Of a stretch of 64,000 nt of DNA, positions 1-12,013 are shown piece after piece. The translations under genes and the position numbers were made by a program. This DNA comes from Symbiodinium sp. CCMP2592 (Eukaryota; Sar; Dinophyceae; Suessiales; Symbiodiniaceae). The notes below the pieces were generated by a model that made no database searches, was not told where the DNA came from, and saw only the letters and a program-made list of their open reading frames with translations. Each line of letters opens with the position of its first letter. Position 1 is the first letter of the stretch. The stretch lies in the NCBI GenBank assembly GCA_905221615.1, contig CAJNDT010000134.1, positions 186,001 to 250,000 of the forward strand, in the 5' to 3' direction.

Positions 1-880
1 CACTCTCTGGATTCTGACTTAGAGACTTGGTTCGTGCGCGTGCTCGGCGGCGGCGCACAAACTTTCACAGGGACGTGGCTTTTTCTGTGGTGTGGGGCAT
101 ACTTCCATTTCATGTCTTGTTATTACGCAGGGTCGCGGTGGACACAAGTCTCCGCCAGCGGGCCACCTTTTGTCTTCGGAGTCTTTGACAGCGGCCACAT
201 TAGGGGGAGAAGTTTGCTCTTTCTAGTAAATCCCGCCGCCACTTGGGGGAAAGGATTTTGCTGCGCTCCTGAATTCTCCAGGATCCCGTCAGTGCTTGCA
301 GGAAGGCATTTTGGCCGCGTGCCTGAATTCCCCGATGTTTCGGGAAGTCATTTTGGGCGTGCGTTTGAGGAACTCATTCCGGTCGTGCTCCTGAATCCCG
401 TCAGTTGCTGGCAGAAGCATTGTAGCTCGCCAGTACTTGGTGGAAGCAGTTGGCCGTGGTGCATGGTCTCCTGTTTGTTATTTGGTGGTGCGCGGTCGCT
501 TGATGGTCTGTGGTTTGCGGTGGTCTGGTGGTCTCTGGGTGCTCTCTTGGCAGCCTCCTTGTGGTGGTCTTGGTGGTTGCAGTGGTCGTCGTGGTGCTCT
601 GTCACTGTTTGGGGATCTACGCCGGCACAGCTTGTTTTCTTCCTTCCTGCCCGCCAAGCCCTCAGAGGAATCATGTCCGCGACCTCGGGCCGCTCTTCTT
701 GGCCTCCAGCTCAGCGGCTCTGCCGCGCGGCGGCTGAGACGAAGGCACTCTCTGAAGCCCAGGCACCACCCAGCTTGGCAGCGCAAAGCCGCGCCTTCCC
801 AGCTTTGGAGGCCCGGTTGCACCTCATTTGGTCCAAGGATTCCCAAGCTCTCCGTCAGAGGTCTTGAACATATCGGCAAA
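1..880. other. No gene recognised; degenerate repeat and GT-rich stretch
   Basis: Open frames exist here but none has a recognisable family pattern. Between about 262 and 440 a degenerate unit of roughly 60 bp recurs: 'CTGAATTC' or 'CTGAATCC' followed by 'CAGT.GCTGGCAG'-like and 'GCATTTTGG'-like pieces. From about 475 to 600 the strand is rich in TGGT and GGTC, which gives Trp/Val/Leu-rich translations that look like composition rather than protein. Confidence 0.4.
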
Positions 881-887
881 TGCGGCT

Positions 888-3130
888 CTCAGCGATGTGA
901 CTGCAGCAATGTCACTGCAAGTGCCAAATCCTTAGTGCTTGCACTGCTTTCCAACGGCAGGCAATACCCGCAACTTAACACCACGCTGAGGCTGCGAAGT
1001 CTTACAGCTACTGGCCTCAACGTGACGTCTCTACACTGTGTCCACTGCAGCCTGGAGGCCTTGCAAAAGCACGCTCTGCGACTTGCATTCTTGCGCCTGT
1101 GCACAGTGAAGGTGATAGACCTGCGTGGATGTTGTCTGCAGAGGGTTACCTCCCTGAAGGCACAGCACATGTGTGTCGAGAGCACCTTCTTCCCTTGAAG
1201 CCCGGAGTCTTCAGAACTTGCTGCAGGCAGTCCCGTACTTGTCCGAGATGATGCTGGACGGCAACGCACTTCTGTCCTGCAAGGACCGGAGATCTTAAGG
1301 AATCTGCAGCGGTCTTTGACCTACTGATGAAAGCGATGTGCTTTGCCACGCGTGAGAAGGGAAGTTGTGCAGACTGCAAATGGTTTTTCTGTAAGCCGAC
1401 CTGTGATTGTTCAAGATTGTGCAGCATAGACCATCATTCCGGCATGCGTCTGTTTGCTGTGATCCGTGTCAGATCCACATCAAAAATCGAGACTCCGTCG
1501 CAAGAGTTTGCCCATGAGGTTCAGCCATCTCAGGTGTCCACTGTTTGACAGCTGTGGCTGTATGATTTCTGGAATATGCCTACCGCCAACCGAAAGCCCA
1601 GCCTCGACAGGACTTGCTGGAGCATTCAATGCTGCAGGACTGCGCAACATTGCAAAACTGCACAAGCAGCTCGAAGAGACGGTGATAAGCTGCGGCTCGT
1701 TTTCGACTTGAGACCCTCCGCTTGGCGCACAACGCCATCGAGGAAATCAGTGCCGCGTTTTCCCCAGACTTCCCAGAAATTCAACCTGCATCTCAGCCAG
1801 AAGGGATCTGTGGACCCAGGTGCAGCTGCCTTCTCTGACAGAGCTGGACTTGGCATCCAACAACATCTCCCAGGCGATAAGTCGCATGAAACTCTACTTT
1901 TCGCTTTGACTTGGCAGAGCCCTGGCCGTTGAAACTCCCGGAAGTCTCGAGGCCTTGCACCTGGCAGGAGCTCCGCGCCTCGTGTCTCTCGCTTCCTCCT
2001 TATTTGGGGGTCCCTATAATAAGGATCCTGCTATTTGGGGTACTATATTAGGCCGGAAAAAGGGTTGCTGGAAAGTCAGCTGCTGACGAGGTCGTGCGTG
2101 GCAACCAGCTCACATCGCTAGGCTGGGGCTGGCGGTGGTGAAGTGTTTGTTCCTTCGCAGGTTTCTGGCCCTGTTTTGCGCCAGTTTCTCTTTCACCATT
2201 GCGCAGCCTCACATTCTTGGACGCCTCGCAGAATCAAATACGTGCACTGGAGTCACTGCCCCAGCACCAATGCCAGTTCGTCCGACTTGGTACGTTTCCA
2301 TGTTCTGAACCTGACCTCCTCCTTGAGAGTCGGTTCTGGAGGCCATCTTTGCGCTGGAGTCTGCGACCGCTGCGAGTGCTTTTGTTAAATGGCATGAGGC
2401 TAAGGCGAGCTCGGCTCCTGTGTTCGGCCCACCTGGGGCTTCCGAGGCAACGAGATCGCCGATGTAGAGGACGGGACGGGGCAGACAGAGTTGGAGAATT
2501 TCTGTTCACCTGCCTTCTCGCAGGATGTTGCGCAGACTATGGAAATGGCCGGCGGCTTGAGCTTGGAGTGGGGCCCTCGGCCCGATGTCGTTGTTATACG
2601 CCGACAAGACTACCGCCAACGCCGAAAATCGAAGACCTTCGATTCCAGTTTGTGCCGACAAGGAGCACGGAGTGGAGTCTGGCGGGTTTCGAATCTCGAA
2701 GTTTCCCCTAAGTCCGTGAAGGTTTGCAACAGCGCGCGGGGATGTCCGAGCGCAAGTCTGAAATTTCACCACTACTGTATGGGTCGCCAAAATCGAGCAC
2801 GGAAGGAGTGTGCGAGCAGGCCTTGAAGAACCGCTCACCAATTCTCGATCCTGAGCTTGGTTCCAGTTCCTTCAAAGATTAGGCTTCCTGTGTTCTCCGG
2901 CGGTTTGCACTGCCCTGCGGGATGCCGTGCGTCATGCTTTGTGTCACTCTCAGTGTCATGCTGTTCGCCTGTAGTAGTACAGCGGACGAACTCTTGCAAA
3001 GCACCTTCCTTCTCATCCTCACCGCACCAATCCCAGGCATCTGGATTTGCGGAACAATCCCCTCAGCACGGCGCTGAGTGTCGATACACCGAGGGGCTCT
3101 TCTCTCTCGCATGTTGATGGGCAGGCATCG
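888..3130 (+). CDS. Leucine-rich-repeat protein, multi-exon, joins unresolved
   Basis: Pieces in different + frames carry the LRR pattern LxxLxLxxNxL: PYLSEMMLDGNAL near 1230-1270, LETLRLAHNAIEEIS near 1707-1750, LPSLTELDLASNNIS at about 1826-1873, SLEALHLAGAPRLVSL near 1944-1995, LTFLDASQNQIRALESLP near 2205-2260 and HLDLRNNPLS near 3035-3065. A Leu-rich segment with IDLRGC lies at 888-1143. The 1826-1873 piece starts after a GCAG acceptor and ends at CAG|GC, matching the GC-donor style of genes further on, so frame changes are best read as short introns. LRR domains are protein-interaction scaffolds; the partner is unknown. Neither the start nor the end of the gene is fixed. A decayed gene remains possible because not all junctions can be placed. 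Confidence 0.5.
2006..2060 (-). mobile_element. MITE-like element copy, related to the one in the prefoldin intron
   Basis: Read on the - strand, this stretch has CTAATATAGTACCC, then ATAGCAGGATCCTT, then AGGGACCCC, in the same order and spacing as the 36534-36635 element. It lies between two LRR exons and so is probably intronic. The outer inverted repeats of the 36.5 kb copy are not clear here. Confidence 0.5.
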
Positions 3131-4430
3131 CCTTCTATCCGTTTGCAGAGAAGTTGCCCACATGGACCTCAGCCTTTTTTTGCTGAGCTGTCTGTCAGTG
3201 CATGTCATGTCATGCACAGCCGTGGCCCCTGCAAAGATGTTTGGGCTTTCGTGTGAACTGCGATGACCAGGACATGGGAAGCAAGTGCAACCCTGGAAGA
3301 CTTCGCCTCCATCAGCGCCGGAGTCTTGGAGCTCAGTTCTATTCTGCGGGTGGCTGTGGCTTCCTACTTGATGGCCACCTTGACTTTCCGTAGTTCGTGA
3401 CAGCTCAGAGCTTGTTGAATTCACTGTCTGCGAGGCTTTGTTTAGCTCCGGATGCCGGCTTGCTATCACTTGTGAGGACGGATACGACTCAGTACCGCGA
3501 AGCTTACGAGATCGTGGACGCCCAAAGACCTCAGCACGAGTCACATTGCTGCGCATCCTGCAGTGGCAGTCGCCCAGGTTACTGGCACCGGATGTCTTTG
3601 TTGAGCCCTTCGTTGCAGAGCCGCGATCTCAACTGCTCTCGAGTTTGAAAGGTTTCAAGGAGAGCCGAGCGAGCACCGGAGGCTTGGACGGGATGCTGAG
3701 GGACGCACGGCGTCTGCCGTTGCCTCTTTAGCTTAAGTGCTGTGCGAAGACTTGAGTTTCTACACCATCCAAGGCCTGAAACTGTGGCTCTGAAGCAAGA
3801 TCGATCCACAGCTCTTGCACTTCAAGGACCTCGGAAGCATTCGGAAACAGGCTTGCTTGTTGCCTGACATCGCAGGAGTTGATGGCGATGAGGTGATGTA
3901 TTGCACACCCAGGCAGCCCGCGAAAACTAGCTCCTGGGCGCTAGCGTGTACAAGCCCCGTTTTGGGTCTGTACCGCATCGGATTCCAGTGTGGGGGGAGT
4001 CGATTCTGCACCGTCGGTTCTCTCACGGTCGACCATCTTCTGTGGTCCTTTTTTTGTGACTTCAACCTCTGCTCGTGAATGTGTCACGACGTACACCAGA
4101 TGCAGGCGCAGCGCAGAAGCCTCGACACAGGCTTGTTTGGATCCGTGCCGTGCAAGCTACCGCTCATGTGTGCGACGTCGTGCGCAGGACTTCGTGGCAG
4201 AAGGCACATTCAGGCGAGCTTCTGTCGCTCGAACTGTTTCAGAATACATGTCTGCCTCTGCAGCCCCAGGAGCAACGAGGCCATCCCTTCGGAAGGTAGA
4301 AGCCAAGGCAAGGTACATGGTCGCACTGACATAGCGAAGGCGGTACCGCTTCGTTGGCCAAGGCACCAACGCGCAGCTTCCGACACAGCCGCTGACGGTG
4401 GACACAGCCGACGCAGAGCCATCCCTGGAG
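3131..4430 (+). other. Possible further exons, product unrecognised
   Basis: One + frame near 3286-3394 gives LEDFASISAGVLELSSILRV followed by a hydrophobic run ending at LMATLTF, which could be a membrane segment of the preceding LRR protein. Another frame at 3640-3730 reads FERFQGEPSEHRRLGRDAEG. No splice joins could be proven and no family was recognised. Confidence 0.25.
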
Positions 4431-4577
4431 TTCCCATGTGATACAAAAGCTGTTGTATCTTAGCGGCCCCAGGCCACTTCGCCCGTGTTCCGGGAACGTG
4501 AAGGCGCGAAGCTTTGCGCATCGAGCGAGGACCAAAGTTTTTCCCAGCAGGCTCACGGGACCAGGCTTCCAGCGCAA

Positions 4578-5337
4578 TGTCCACCGAAGCGCTCCTGAAT
4601 TTGGGCCTGGCGTCGGAGACTCAAACCCAGCCGAGGCTTTTGAACACATCAGCGCCCCCATCGTTTTCAGGCCTGAGTTGCTCGGTGAAGCGCAGCGAAG
4701 AGCAAGGAGAGCAGAGCAGCCACCAGTCGTCCTCGCGATGGAGGCCTCCATTCTGCCTTTCAGTCGTTTATCATTCAGATGAGAAGCAGGGCCTTTGCAG
4801 CTGCGGAGGTGGCAGCCGCAGCTGCCGCGGCCGCTGTTTCTGCCGCATCTACAGATCAGGCTTGCTGTTCTCAGTGCCGTGGTCTGCTGTGCCTATCTGC
4901 AGCCGAGTTTGCTTAGCCGGGTGTGTGTTTTGTTGTTCCCTGCAGGTGTTTGGCCAGTACCAAGCAAGAGCCTCGCCAGAGCATCGAGGAGGCCAGCGGT
5001 GCTCGCAAACCGCAAAGGAGGGCTCTTTCCTCGTGGCACTGTTGCACTTTCCCAGGCCGCCGACATGGCTCGGAGCAGCCTGGGCCTTCCCATGGCTCGG
5101 CTGAAGGCCCTGGGCTGTCTGCCGTCTGCATCCGTCCGCCGTCTGCCAGAGTCTTCCCTGCAGGTCTCGGCCCGGGCTCCATCTGGACGGGGGAGAGGTA
5201 AGCTTACGCAGAGCCCTGGGGGGGGGAACCCCTGGGAAGTGGAAGTCGTGAGTCGTGGCGGCTGCTCGAGAGGTCGGTTCCCGATGGTCAGGCAGAGCAG
5301 GCTGGGCGATCGAGTGCAAACGCATTTCTCGCAATAG
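4578..5337 (+). CDS. Hypothetical coding region, low support
   Basis: All three + frames are unusually open here. One frame holds MSTEALLNLGLASETQTQP (from 4578). Another holds an Ala-rich run, AEVAAAAAAAAVSAASTDQA (about 4805-4865). A third runs 180 codons to 5337. The shifts could be short introns. No family was recognised, and GC-rich DNA keeps frames open by chance, so this is a weak call. Confidence 0.22.
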
Positions 5338-5339
5338 CA

Positions 5340-6120
5340 CCCGGAACAGGTTGATGAAGGAGTTACTTCAAGTCAAGGCTCGTTCTTGCCAGTGGTTGAC
5401 TTGAGCGTGCCGTCCCCATAATTTCGCCGGGCTGGAGAGAAGTGGTGGCTCGTGTTCTGTGATGTGTAAGGCCTGTGCCGGACGCGGTCCACTCCCTGCA
5501 GCAGACAGCCTGCACCGACCCCAACAGCGGACGGCACGGGAGGTTCATCGGTCTGTTCAGCATTCTGGCAGGTCGGCACGGGCCGCATCTGCGCAGCTCC
5601 CAGGTGTCTCGGTCGCTTCAGGGCAGGGCTGCTCGTGGCCCCGATAGTGCCAGCAGACAGAACTTCGAGATGGCCATCGGTTGCAAGAGATTTAGGGTTT
5701 GACGGTTTGAGTCTGAGTTTAATTGCTGTTGTGCGAAACAGTACTCGTAGTTGTCTGGAGGATATGGTTCAGACAGATTCAGACATGTCCAGACACGAAT
5801 TCTGAGCACCTGTGCCCAGACACACCCTGAGAAACTCATACACTGTCGATATCATCTGGGTCTTGTTTAGTTTCCATTATTGTTCATTTCTCTGTTATGT
5901 CACAGGCAGTGTCTGTGCCCCGGTGACCACATAGTTATCGCTGTTCCATCAACCCAACAGCGAAACCCGACGCCTGCTCGTCGTGCCAGCCGCCTACTTC
6001 GAGGGCTAACGGCTTGTCTGCGGCTGGCCAAACAAATCCCCAAAAGAGAACAAATCGAATAGTCTCGTCGCCTCGAGTTGCCTGCCGCGCGCACGATTGC
6101 ACATGCCCCGGACGCAGGGA
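5340..6120. other. No gene recognised
   Basis: Short open frames only, without family patterns. The stretch ends in a pyrimidine-containing region before the coiled-coil gene and may hold its upstream exons or intron. Confidence 0.3.
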
Positions 6121-6139
6121 TGAGTTCGGGCCAGCCTGA

Positions 6140-7378
6140 CCAGGACGCCCTTGCAGAATCCTAGTGCCTAGTGGTGGCGTTGGCAGCAGCCTTGATCCAA
6201 CGTTTCAGGAGACTTTGCCGAAACTTGCGGAGCCGCCAGGGGAGAAGGAAGCTTTGAAAGACCACAAAGACCCACAGCGAGGGGATAGGGCTCCAGAGGC
6301 TCCAGGCGAGCCGAGCGGAGTATGGAGAAGGGCAGATGCCGGCGAAGCAGTGGCGTCGCAAGTCCCCTCGCAGCTACTGGACGTCCTCCAGCTGGAGGAT
6401 GCGCTGCGTGAGGAGCTCTTGCATAAGGGAACGGAGTTCGAGAAGCAGCAGCTGCAGATTGTGGACAAGCTTGAGCGGGCGCACGAAGACTTGGCCAGGC
6501 AATGGCAGGAACTGGACAACGAGCGGAAGAAGTCGACGGAGCAGCAGCAACAGCAACGAGAGCTCCTGGCAAAGGAGCAAGCTGAGCTGGCCCAGTACTT
6601 CAAGGAGTTTGAGTCCGAGATGGAGAGGAGATACACATGGCAGCAACAACAGAAGCAGGAGTTCGAAGAGCAGTGGCACGAAGAGTTGACGAAAAGAAGG
6701 CAGACTTGGACGAGTGAGCGTGAGAAAGAAAGGTACAAGTTGCAGGAATGTTTCCACGAGCTAGCGGAGCAATTCCAGGGAAAGCTGGCAGCAGCACAGA
6801 CGAAAGCGGAGGTTCGCATCAAAAGCGAGGAGACCTCTGAACGCTCTGCAAGCCAAGGGGCAGATTCTGCTGCTCCTGTCCCAATTGGTGAAGGGAACCA
6901 CGGGAATCGAAGCCAAAGCAACCCGACAGGCCCGTGCGTGGGGTCGCCGCAGGACAGGTCCAGCGAGCTGCTTCAGCCAAAGCTGGATCCACAGGTCCGG
7001 GCGAGGCTCCTGGGCCTCGCACCGAGACAGGCGCAGGCCGCAGAAGCCTCATTGCCATTGCAGGCTCCAGAAGCCATCACTCAGCAGAGGGAGATGATTG
7101 CACATCAATGTCAAGCCTGTGGTGTGTGCAGCTCCTCCTCCACCCCCGGGAGCTCTACAACGAGAGCCGGCGTGGCGGTTGCCAGACCAGCACCTGCGGC
7201 CCCAGCGACCCCTTCACGCCAGGGCCTCCAGGGTGTCGAGCCAGGAACGGGCCGCATCTCGGAGCGGCCGTGGCAAAGAGATCAAGATGCTGCACTTCCA
7301 CGCAAGGCCGGGTTTTCGCGGAGCTCGCGCCATGCTTTGACGAGATCGCTTGCAACACTCTCGAGGTCACGTTCCTAG
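6140..7378 (+). CDS. Coiled-coil protein (large exon), function unknown
   Basis: An open frame of more than 400 codons encodes a Pro/Glu-rich lead, then about 150 residues of charged heptad-like helix rich in Gln/Glu/Lys (LLAKEQAELAQYFKEFESEM), then a Ser/Pro/Ala-rich tail. The frame is open from 6140 but has no ATG at its front. Its first plausible initiator at 6164 is GTG, so the segment probably starts inside an exon after the TGCAG or ACCAG acceptors at 6142-6157. CAG and GAG runs at 6541-6560 encode poly-Gln. A long coiled coil suggests a structural or scaffold role; nothing more specific can be said. The final stop at 7376-7378 overlaps a TTCCTAG that could be a further acceptor, since the frame after it (IRLEVMVPFGEQGPE) also looks coding. 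Confidence 0.6.
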   Translation, partial: PGRPCRILVPSGGVGSSLDPTFQETLPKLAEPPGEKEALKDHKDPQRGDRAPEAPGEPSGVWRRADAGEAVASQVPSQLLDVLQLEDALREELLHKGTEFEKQQLQIVDKLERAHEDLARQWQELDNERKKSTEQQQQQRELLAKEQAELAQYFKEFESEMERRYTWQQQQKQEFEEQWHEELTKRRQTWTSEREKERYKLQECFHELAEQFQGKLAAAQTKAEVRIKSEETSERSASQGADSAAPVPIGEGNHGNRSQSNPTGPCVGSPQDRSSELLQPKLDPQVRARLLGLAPRQAQAAEASLPLQAPEAITQQREMIAHQCQACGVCSSSSTPGSSTTRAGVAVARPAPAAPATPSRQGLQGVEPGTGRISERPWQRDQDAALPRKAGFSRSSRHALTRSLATLSRSRS

Positions 7379-7936
7379 ATCCGCCTGGAAGTAATGGTGC
7401 CTTTCGGCGAGCAAGGTCCTGAGACACGCATGCTCGAAACTCGAAACGGAACGGGTCCTGTGCACTGAGGCCTTGCAAGGTCAGGGGATCTGGGAAGTCG
7501 AAGATTCTCCGAAGACCAAGGAGGTGCATAGTTTAGCACTGCTCCCACGTTGATGGTAGCCCACTGCGTAAAGGGATCATGTTTGTGCCAGGCCCAGGCC
7601 CAGGCGTCGGCGCCAGCGGAGCTCTTGGCCTCGGAGTCGCGACCTTGGATGACAGCCGAAGCCAGTTTCGATAATGCCACTAGCAGAAGTCTCGGCAAAG
7701 ACTTAAGGCATGGACTGGGTAGGCATGCATGCCTGCACAGCTTGATCTGTCTGCCATGGTATTCGTCCGTTTTTTCGGGGGCTCAGGCCCTTGAGCGGCA
7801 GTCCCATTCACGCAGCTTGCCGGGCGGAGGCATCGCAATCATGTTCACAGCGGCTATTTGGTTCGTACATCTCCCCATTCTTGCTTCGAGCCCTCAAGCA
7901 GAACCATCCCCGTGGTGCATGCTCGAAAGTTGAAGC

Positions 7937-8722
7937 ATGTTCAAAAGCGCTGCGGAGGCAGAGAACATGCAGGTGAACGGTCATCCGCGTGATTTAACGA
8001 TCACAGCTTCGCTGGATGCCGCATCCTTGGACACCACCATGAGTCGCTGCAAGGGGCTTTGTAGTGTTGAGCCTTCCAACTTTGAGAAACGCCAGATGCC
8101 GGCGCACCCAGGAGGAGGGAAGCCAAAGGGTGGTTTCGAGCACGGAGGCGTCCCTTCCGTCTTGATTGTATATAGGCTTGTCCAAGGTCATGTAGTTGTC
8201 AGATGGACAGAGTGTGCATTAACTTCGTGTAGCGGTGATGTCGGTTTCGTGTTGCGCTGCACATGCAAGCCAAAAGCTAGACCCTGCCGTGGTCGCTTCC
8301 CTTGCAGAAGGCCAGATCGAATGGCCGCTCGGAAGCATTTTGAGGCCGTGGTGGAATGTCTGAGCACACCGTGCAATATCGTGTGTCACTGTCATTTTGC
8401 TGGCTTGCAGTTCTGCGTTGTCATGGCTGAGAACTGGAAGCCCGAAGCTTTCAGTCCATTCGTGATGTCCCCGTTCTTTCGGGCATGTCACCCAAAGCTA
8501 GAACATTTCTCTTGTGTAGCTCGTTGCATCCATGCTTTGTCTTTGTCTTTGCGCCGTTTGCGATGGGTACCCAATTCTACAATGAAGAAGTGGCCTGTGA
8601 TTTCTGTTGAGACTGTGGAGGAGAGTACCCAGTCCAAAGCGCGTCCCGAGTCCGTGGCTTGTGTTCACCTGCTGGCCAAGGCTACAAATTTCCGGCTAAC
8701 TCAAGAAACCACGTTGTTGTAA
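7937..8722 (+). CDS. Hypothetical ORF, 261 codons, unrecognised
   Basis: An uninterrupted ATG-to-TAA frame rich in Cys, Arg and His. It shows no repeat, membrane segment or domain pattern that I know. Length is its only support, and long chance frames are common at this GC content. The other recognised genes here, apart from cytochrome c, the SPOUT-like gene and the BART-like gene, are split into short exons, which argues mildly against a single 786-bp exon. Confidence 0.2.
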   Translation: MFKSAAEAENMQVNGHPRDLTITASLDAASLDTTMSRCKGLCSVEPSNFEKRQMPAHPGGGKPKGGFEHGGVPSVLIVYRLVQGHVVVRWTECALTSCSGDVGFVLRCTCKPKARPCRGRFPCRRPDRMAARKHFEAVVECLSTPCNIVCHCHFAGLQFCVVMAENWKPEAFSPFVMSPFFRACHPKLEHFSCVARCIHALSLSLRRLRWVPNSTMKKWPVISVETVEESTQSKARPESVACVHLLAKATNFRLTQETTLL

Positions 8723-9379
8723 ATCAGAGTTGGTGGCTCGTGTAAGAAATGCAATGTCAGGCCTGACCAGTATCAGGTTCCAGGGCTGGAACACCTTGGA
8801 AGGGACGCGCTAATCCGACCACACCATTCGAGGGCATTGAGGCCAATATTAGTCACGCCCGTTTCCCCTCTCCTGGCTCGTGAAACAGCTGAGCTGTTCG
8901 GGGTGTGCGGATGTAAAGACAAAGCAGAGCTGCGACAGCAGAGGGTAGAGTGTTGCAGACAAGTTGCGGAAGACTGCCTAGGCCAAGACTCGAGGCAGGC
9001 CTACTTGAGGCTTCTGGATTGCAATTGTGCTTTCTTGTTTTGTTCTGGAAGGTTTCAAAGTCAAGCTCACAAGCATGCAGCATGCTGCAGGTTTCTTCGG
9101 AGCGAGATGCTGGCACAGCAAGCTTATCTTCGGTCGGACACCTGCTTTCATGACTTGACGGACGTGTCCATGCCTGTGCTGATGTGGACAGAGACCCTTG
9201 ATCTGCAGGGAGATTAGAAGCGCCAGACAAGCGAAGAAGCAACATCTGAATCTGTGTTGTTCTGAGCTGGTCGGTGTGGGCAGGGTGCTGCAGCATCACT
9301 TCTAGACCTGACTCGTGAAGGCAAAAGGCCTCGCCCAGGTGCCCTGAAAGAGCCATGCAGGCACGGTGCGCTGGTCGTT
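8723..9379. other. No gene recognised
   Basis: Open frames on both strands but no family pattern or convincing splice signals. Confidence 0.3.
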
Positions 9380-11060
9380 GCATGTCTCCCGCAAATTTTA
9401 GCCGAGCCTGGTCAGGCTCGTCCATCAGAAGATGCTTCGGGAAGCACAGGCCAGAGTCTTCAGGTCTTTCAAAAAAGGGGCGAAGACAGGTCTGCTGAAA
9501 ATTCGACCTTGGAAGGGCACGCGATCTGAACCTTTCTGAGGTGCTGGGCGGGCCCGTTCCTTTTCGCCACGGGCGAGGGCCTGAAGCTGCTCCCAAGCAA
9601 CGTTCAAGTCTCCAGTATCAACGGTCTGGAGATTCGTCATGGCAGAAAGCATGATTCGGCCTCGACATGTTGAAGCCGAAGGTTCAGATTTTACGCCAGG
9701 GGCTTGCTGAAGTGGCCGACTTTAGTTGCGGACTGAGCTTGTCCAGCCGACCTGCTTCACCTGTGCTCACCTATCGTCACCCGTTCTCCTGGAGGCAAGC
9801 GTGTGCCCGCCCAGCCATCTTCACAGCTGCGGCAGGTGAAGGCCTGCCTCGCGCCTGTTCGAAACGGTCGCTTCTGCTCCTTGCTCTGTGAAAAAGCGCT
9901 GGCGGCCAGCGGCGGCCAGCGGCGGCCAGGTGGTTGAGGAGAGCCAAGTCGAAAGAGGACCTCCGCAGAGCACGGCTCTTGGAACAACCAGAGGCTAACC
10001 TGTACACTCCGCGAAACCACGTCGGCAAGAGTTCCACGGAGGTACGAAGACTGCTGCTGACGACGGTGCTTGGCACTGCACGGTGACACCCGCCGCGGGC
10101 TTGCCATGGAATGCTTCTGGCTCCTCTGAGCGAGAAACAGAATTTCTGCAGGTCAATGCTGGAGTGCGTGGCGCTTTGGAGGCTCTGGTGGCTCAGCAGG
10201 CGACGTGACGTGGAAGAGAGCCCAAAGCATCGGCGATTTCTGCTCTGCGAGGCTTGGTCCGTTCCGGGCAAGCCTTTGGCCTACACCTACTCGCTCCCTG
10301 GCCTCTAAAGACAAGCGGCAGCTGTTCAGCTGTTGCTGCGCCTTTGCAGCCGTGGGAGGCTTGGCCGTGCGATCCAGAACATGACGCCTCCGGCGAGGCA
10401 GCGCTTCGACGCAGCGATCTCGAGAGACTCCGCTCGCGAAGGCGAGCGGAGGCATTCCTTTTGCTGTGACCGCTGCGACAGAGTAAAGAGATCTCCTTGC
10501 AAGGGCTATTGCCGCCGTTGCTCGGCTTCTCGCAGCGAGCGTTCTTCTTGGATTCCAGCAACAGGATGTCCGAGGTGAGAATCCACAAGCGCCTCCCACA
10601 GCAGATGCAGCAGTTCAGGAACACCACTGGTCGCAGGTGATCTCGTCTCCCTTCGGCTTTGCCGCAGTCTATAAGGGCCCTACAGCACTTCTCTTCGCAC
10701 ACAACTTATTCACGGCACGTGAGAAAGAGCGAGTTCGTTCCTCTCAGAAAAGCATTTCTTGAAGACCTTGGTCTCTGAGGCCTTGGAATTGAGACAAGCC
10801 GAGCGGTTGAGTCAAATCCTCAGATGCAGTGCAAGCGGCACAACAACTCACGCCACGCGCGGCCGATAGCAAGAACATCTCTTCTAAGGCCATCCTCGAT
10901 TGTATGGAGCGCATGCAGGTCGGCTCGGCTAGTCGATTCAGCTTTGCTCACTCCTTCTCCGAGCACGTCGCACTTCGCTGAGGTCGAGTGATCCTGGCAG
11001 AGATTGCGCTGGGACGTTGCCACACCGCGTGCCTTTCTGAGACCGCCAGTTTCGCTTCGC
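9380..11060 (+). CDS. Unidentified multi-exon gene(s)
   Basis: Several short + frame segments have protein-like composition and end near splice-like signals: QKMLREAQARVFRSFKKGAK (about 9427-9530), ETEFLQVNAGVRGALEALVA (about 10135-10195), AAVQEHHWSQVISSPFGFAA continuing to AREKERVRSSQKS (10580-10760), EALELRQAERLSQILR (10770-10825) and AILDCMERMQVGSASRFSFA (10885-10970). Together they suggest one or two genes on the + strand. Exon joins, start and product are unresolved. A GCGGCCAGCG triplet repeat sits at 9898-9932. Confidence 0.35.
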
Positions 11061-11960
11061 TTCGTGTGGGCTTTGCGGCTCAACAAGGCGTTGCTCCCTG
11101 CATGAAGCGGTGACGGGCCAGGCCGACGGCAACGCAGTCTCAGGCCTGACAAGGGGAACTCAGCTGGTCCTTTCATGGCGCTGCGACCACTGCGCAGGTT
11201 TGGGAAGTTCGGTGCCTTTGGCACTGTCCTTAATTTCTCACACGGAGCGGGAGCACTGATCCTGATCTGAAGTCTCAAAGGCAAATGTCTTGGAAGTTGA
11301 GTACCACCGCGGAGCAGACTCAGTGCCGTTGCCTTAGAGGTGCCCCGAAGAAGAGTCCGTTGTCTCTGGCGAGTGTGGCCTTGAGGTATTTCCCTAAAGT
11401 TGGAGTTGTGGCACTCCTGTGCCCAAAGCTCTGCAGTATGATGGACGGGTGGCACAGCCGTTTTCTCTGAAGCGACCGAAGGTCCGTCTCGGGCCCTTCC
11501 AGTATTTCTGGCAGAGTGACCTCAGCTTTTCCTTTGGCAGCCCTTCGTCAGGGTAGTGTAGACCGGCTCAAGTACCCCGCCAGGTACTCTCGTCAGCTCG
11601 TTGGACAGTGACCGTCTCGGATCTGCGCGACCTGGCGTGATTCGGCACGGGTCCTCGGCCTTTCACGCCACCACAATTCGTCTGCAGGTAATTCGATCTG
11701 GATCGAGTGCTTGTAATTAGTTATGCATGCTTGTCCGTGAGCCGGACGGCCTCAACCTTGAAGGTTGGGCTTCTTATCTCAGCTGTCGGGGCTTGTCTGT
11801 CTTAGCCTGCAGCGCATGCCTGCACGGAAGGACAGCTTGGCATCAAAAAAGATGCGCCGGCACATCAGGTGTTGAGGCGGCGCACAAGACACTCTTTAAG
11901 CCTGTTGCTGCTTGTTTGAGTATCTCGCACCACGGTGACAAAATTTAGGCTTTGAAGAGC
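11061..11960. other. No gene recognised upstream of cytochrome c array
   Basis: Short frames only. A possible exon piece at 11285-11470 has no recognised pattern. No TATA-like promoter motif was seen before the cytochrome c genes. Confidence 0.3.
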
Positions 11961-12013
11961 TACCTGGGCTCAGTGACAGGGTTCCCTTCTACCACCTACA
12001 GGCTTGCTTTGCA

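Noticed and set aside
8853..9596. 247-codon frame on the - strand
   Set aside because: A + frame within it (QKMLREAQARVFRSFKKGAK) looks more like protein and fits the block's orientation. The - frame has no pattern.
10820..11455. 211-codon frame on the - strand
   Set aside because: It overlaps a coding-looking + segment (AILDCMERMQVGSASRFSFA). Composition is Arg/Pro/Ser-rich as in reversed GC-rich DNA.
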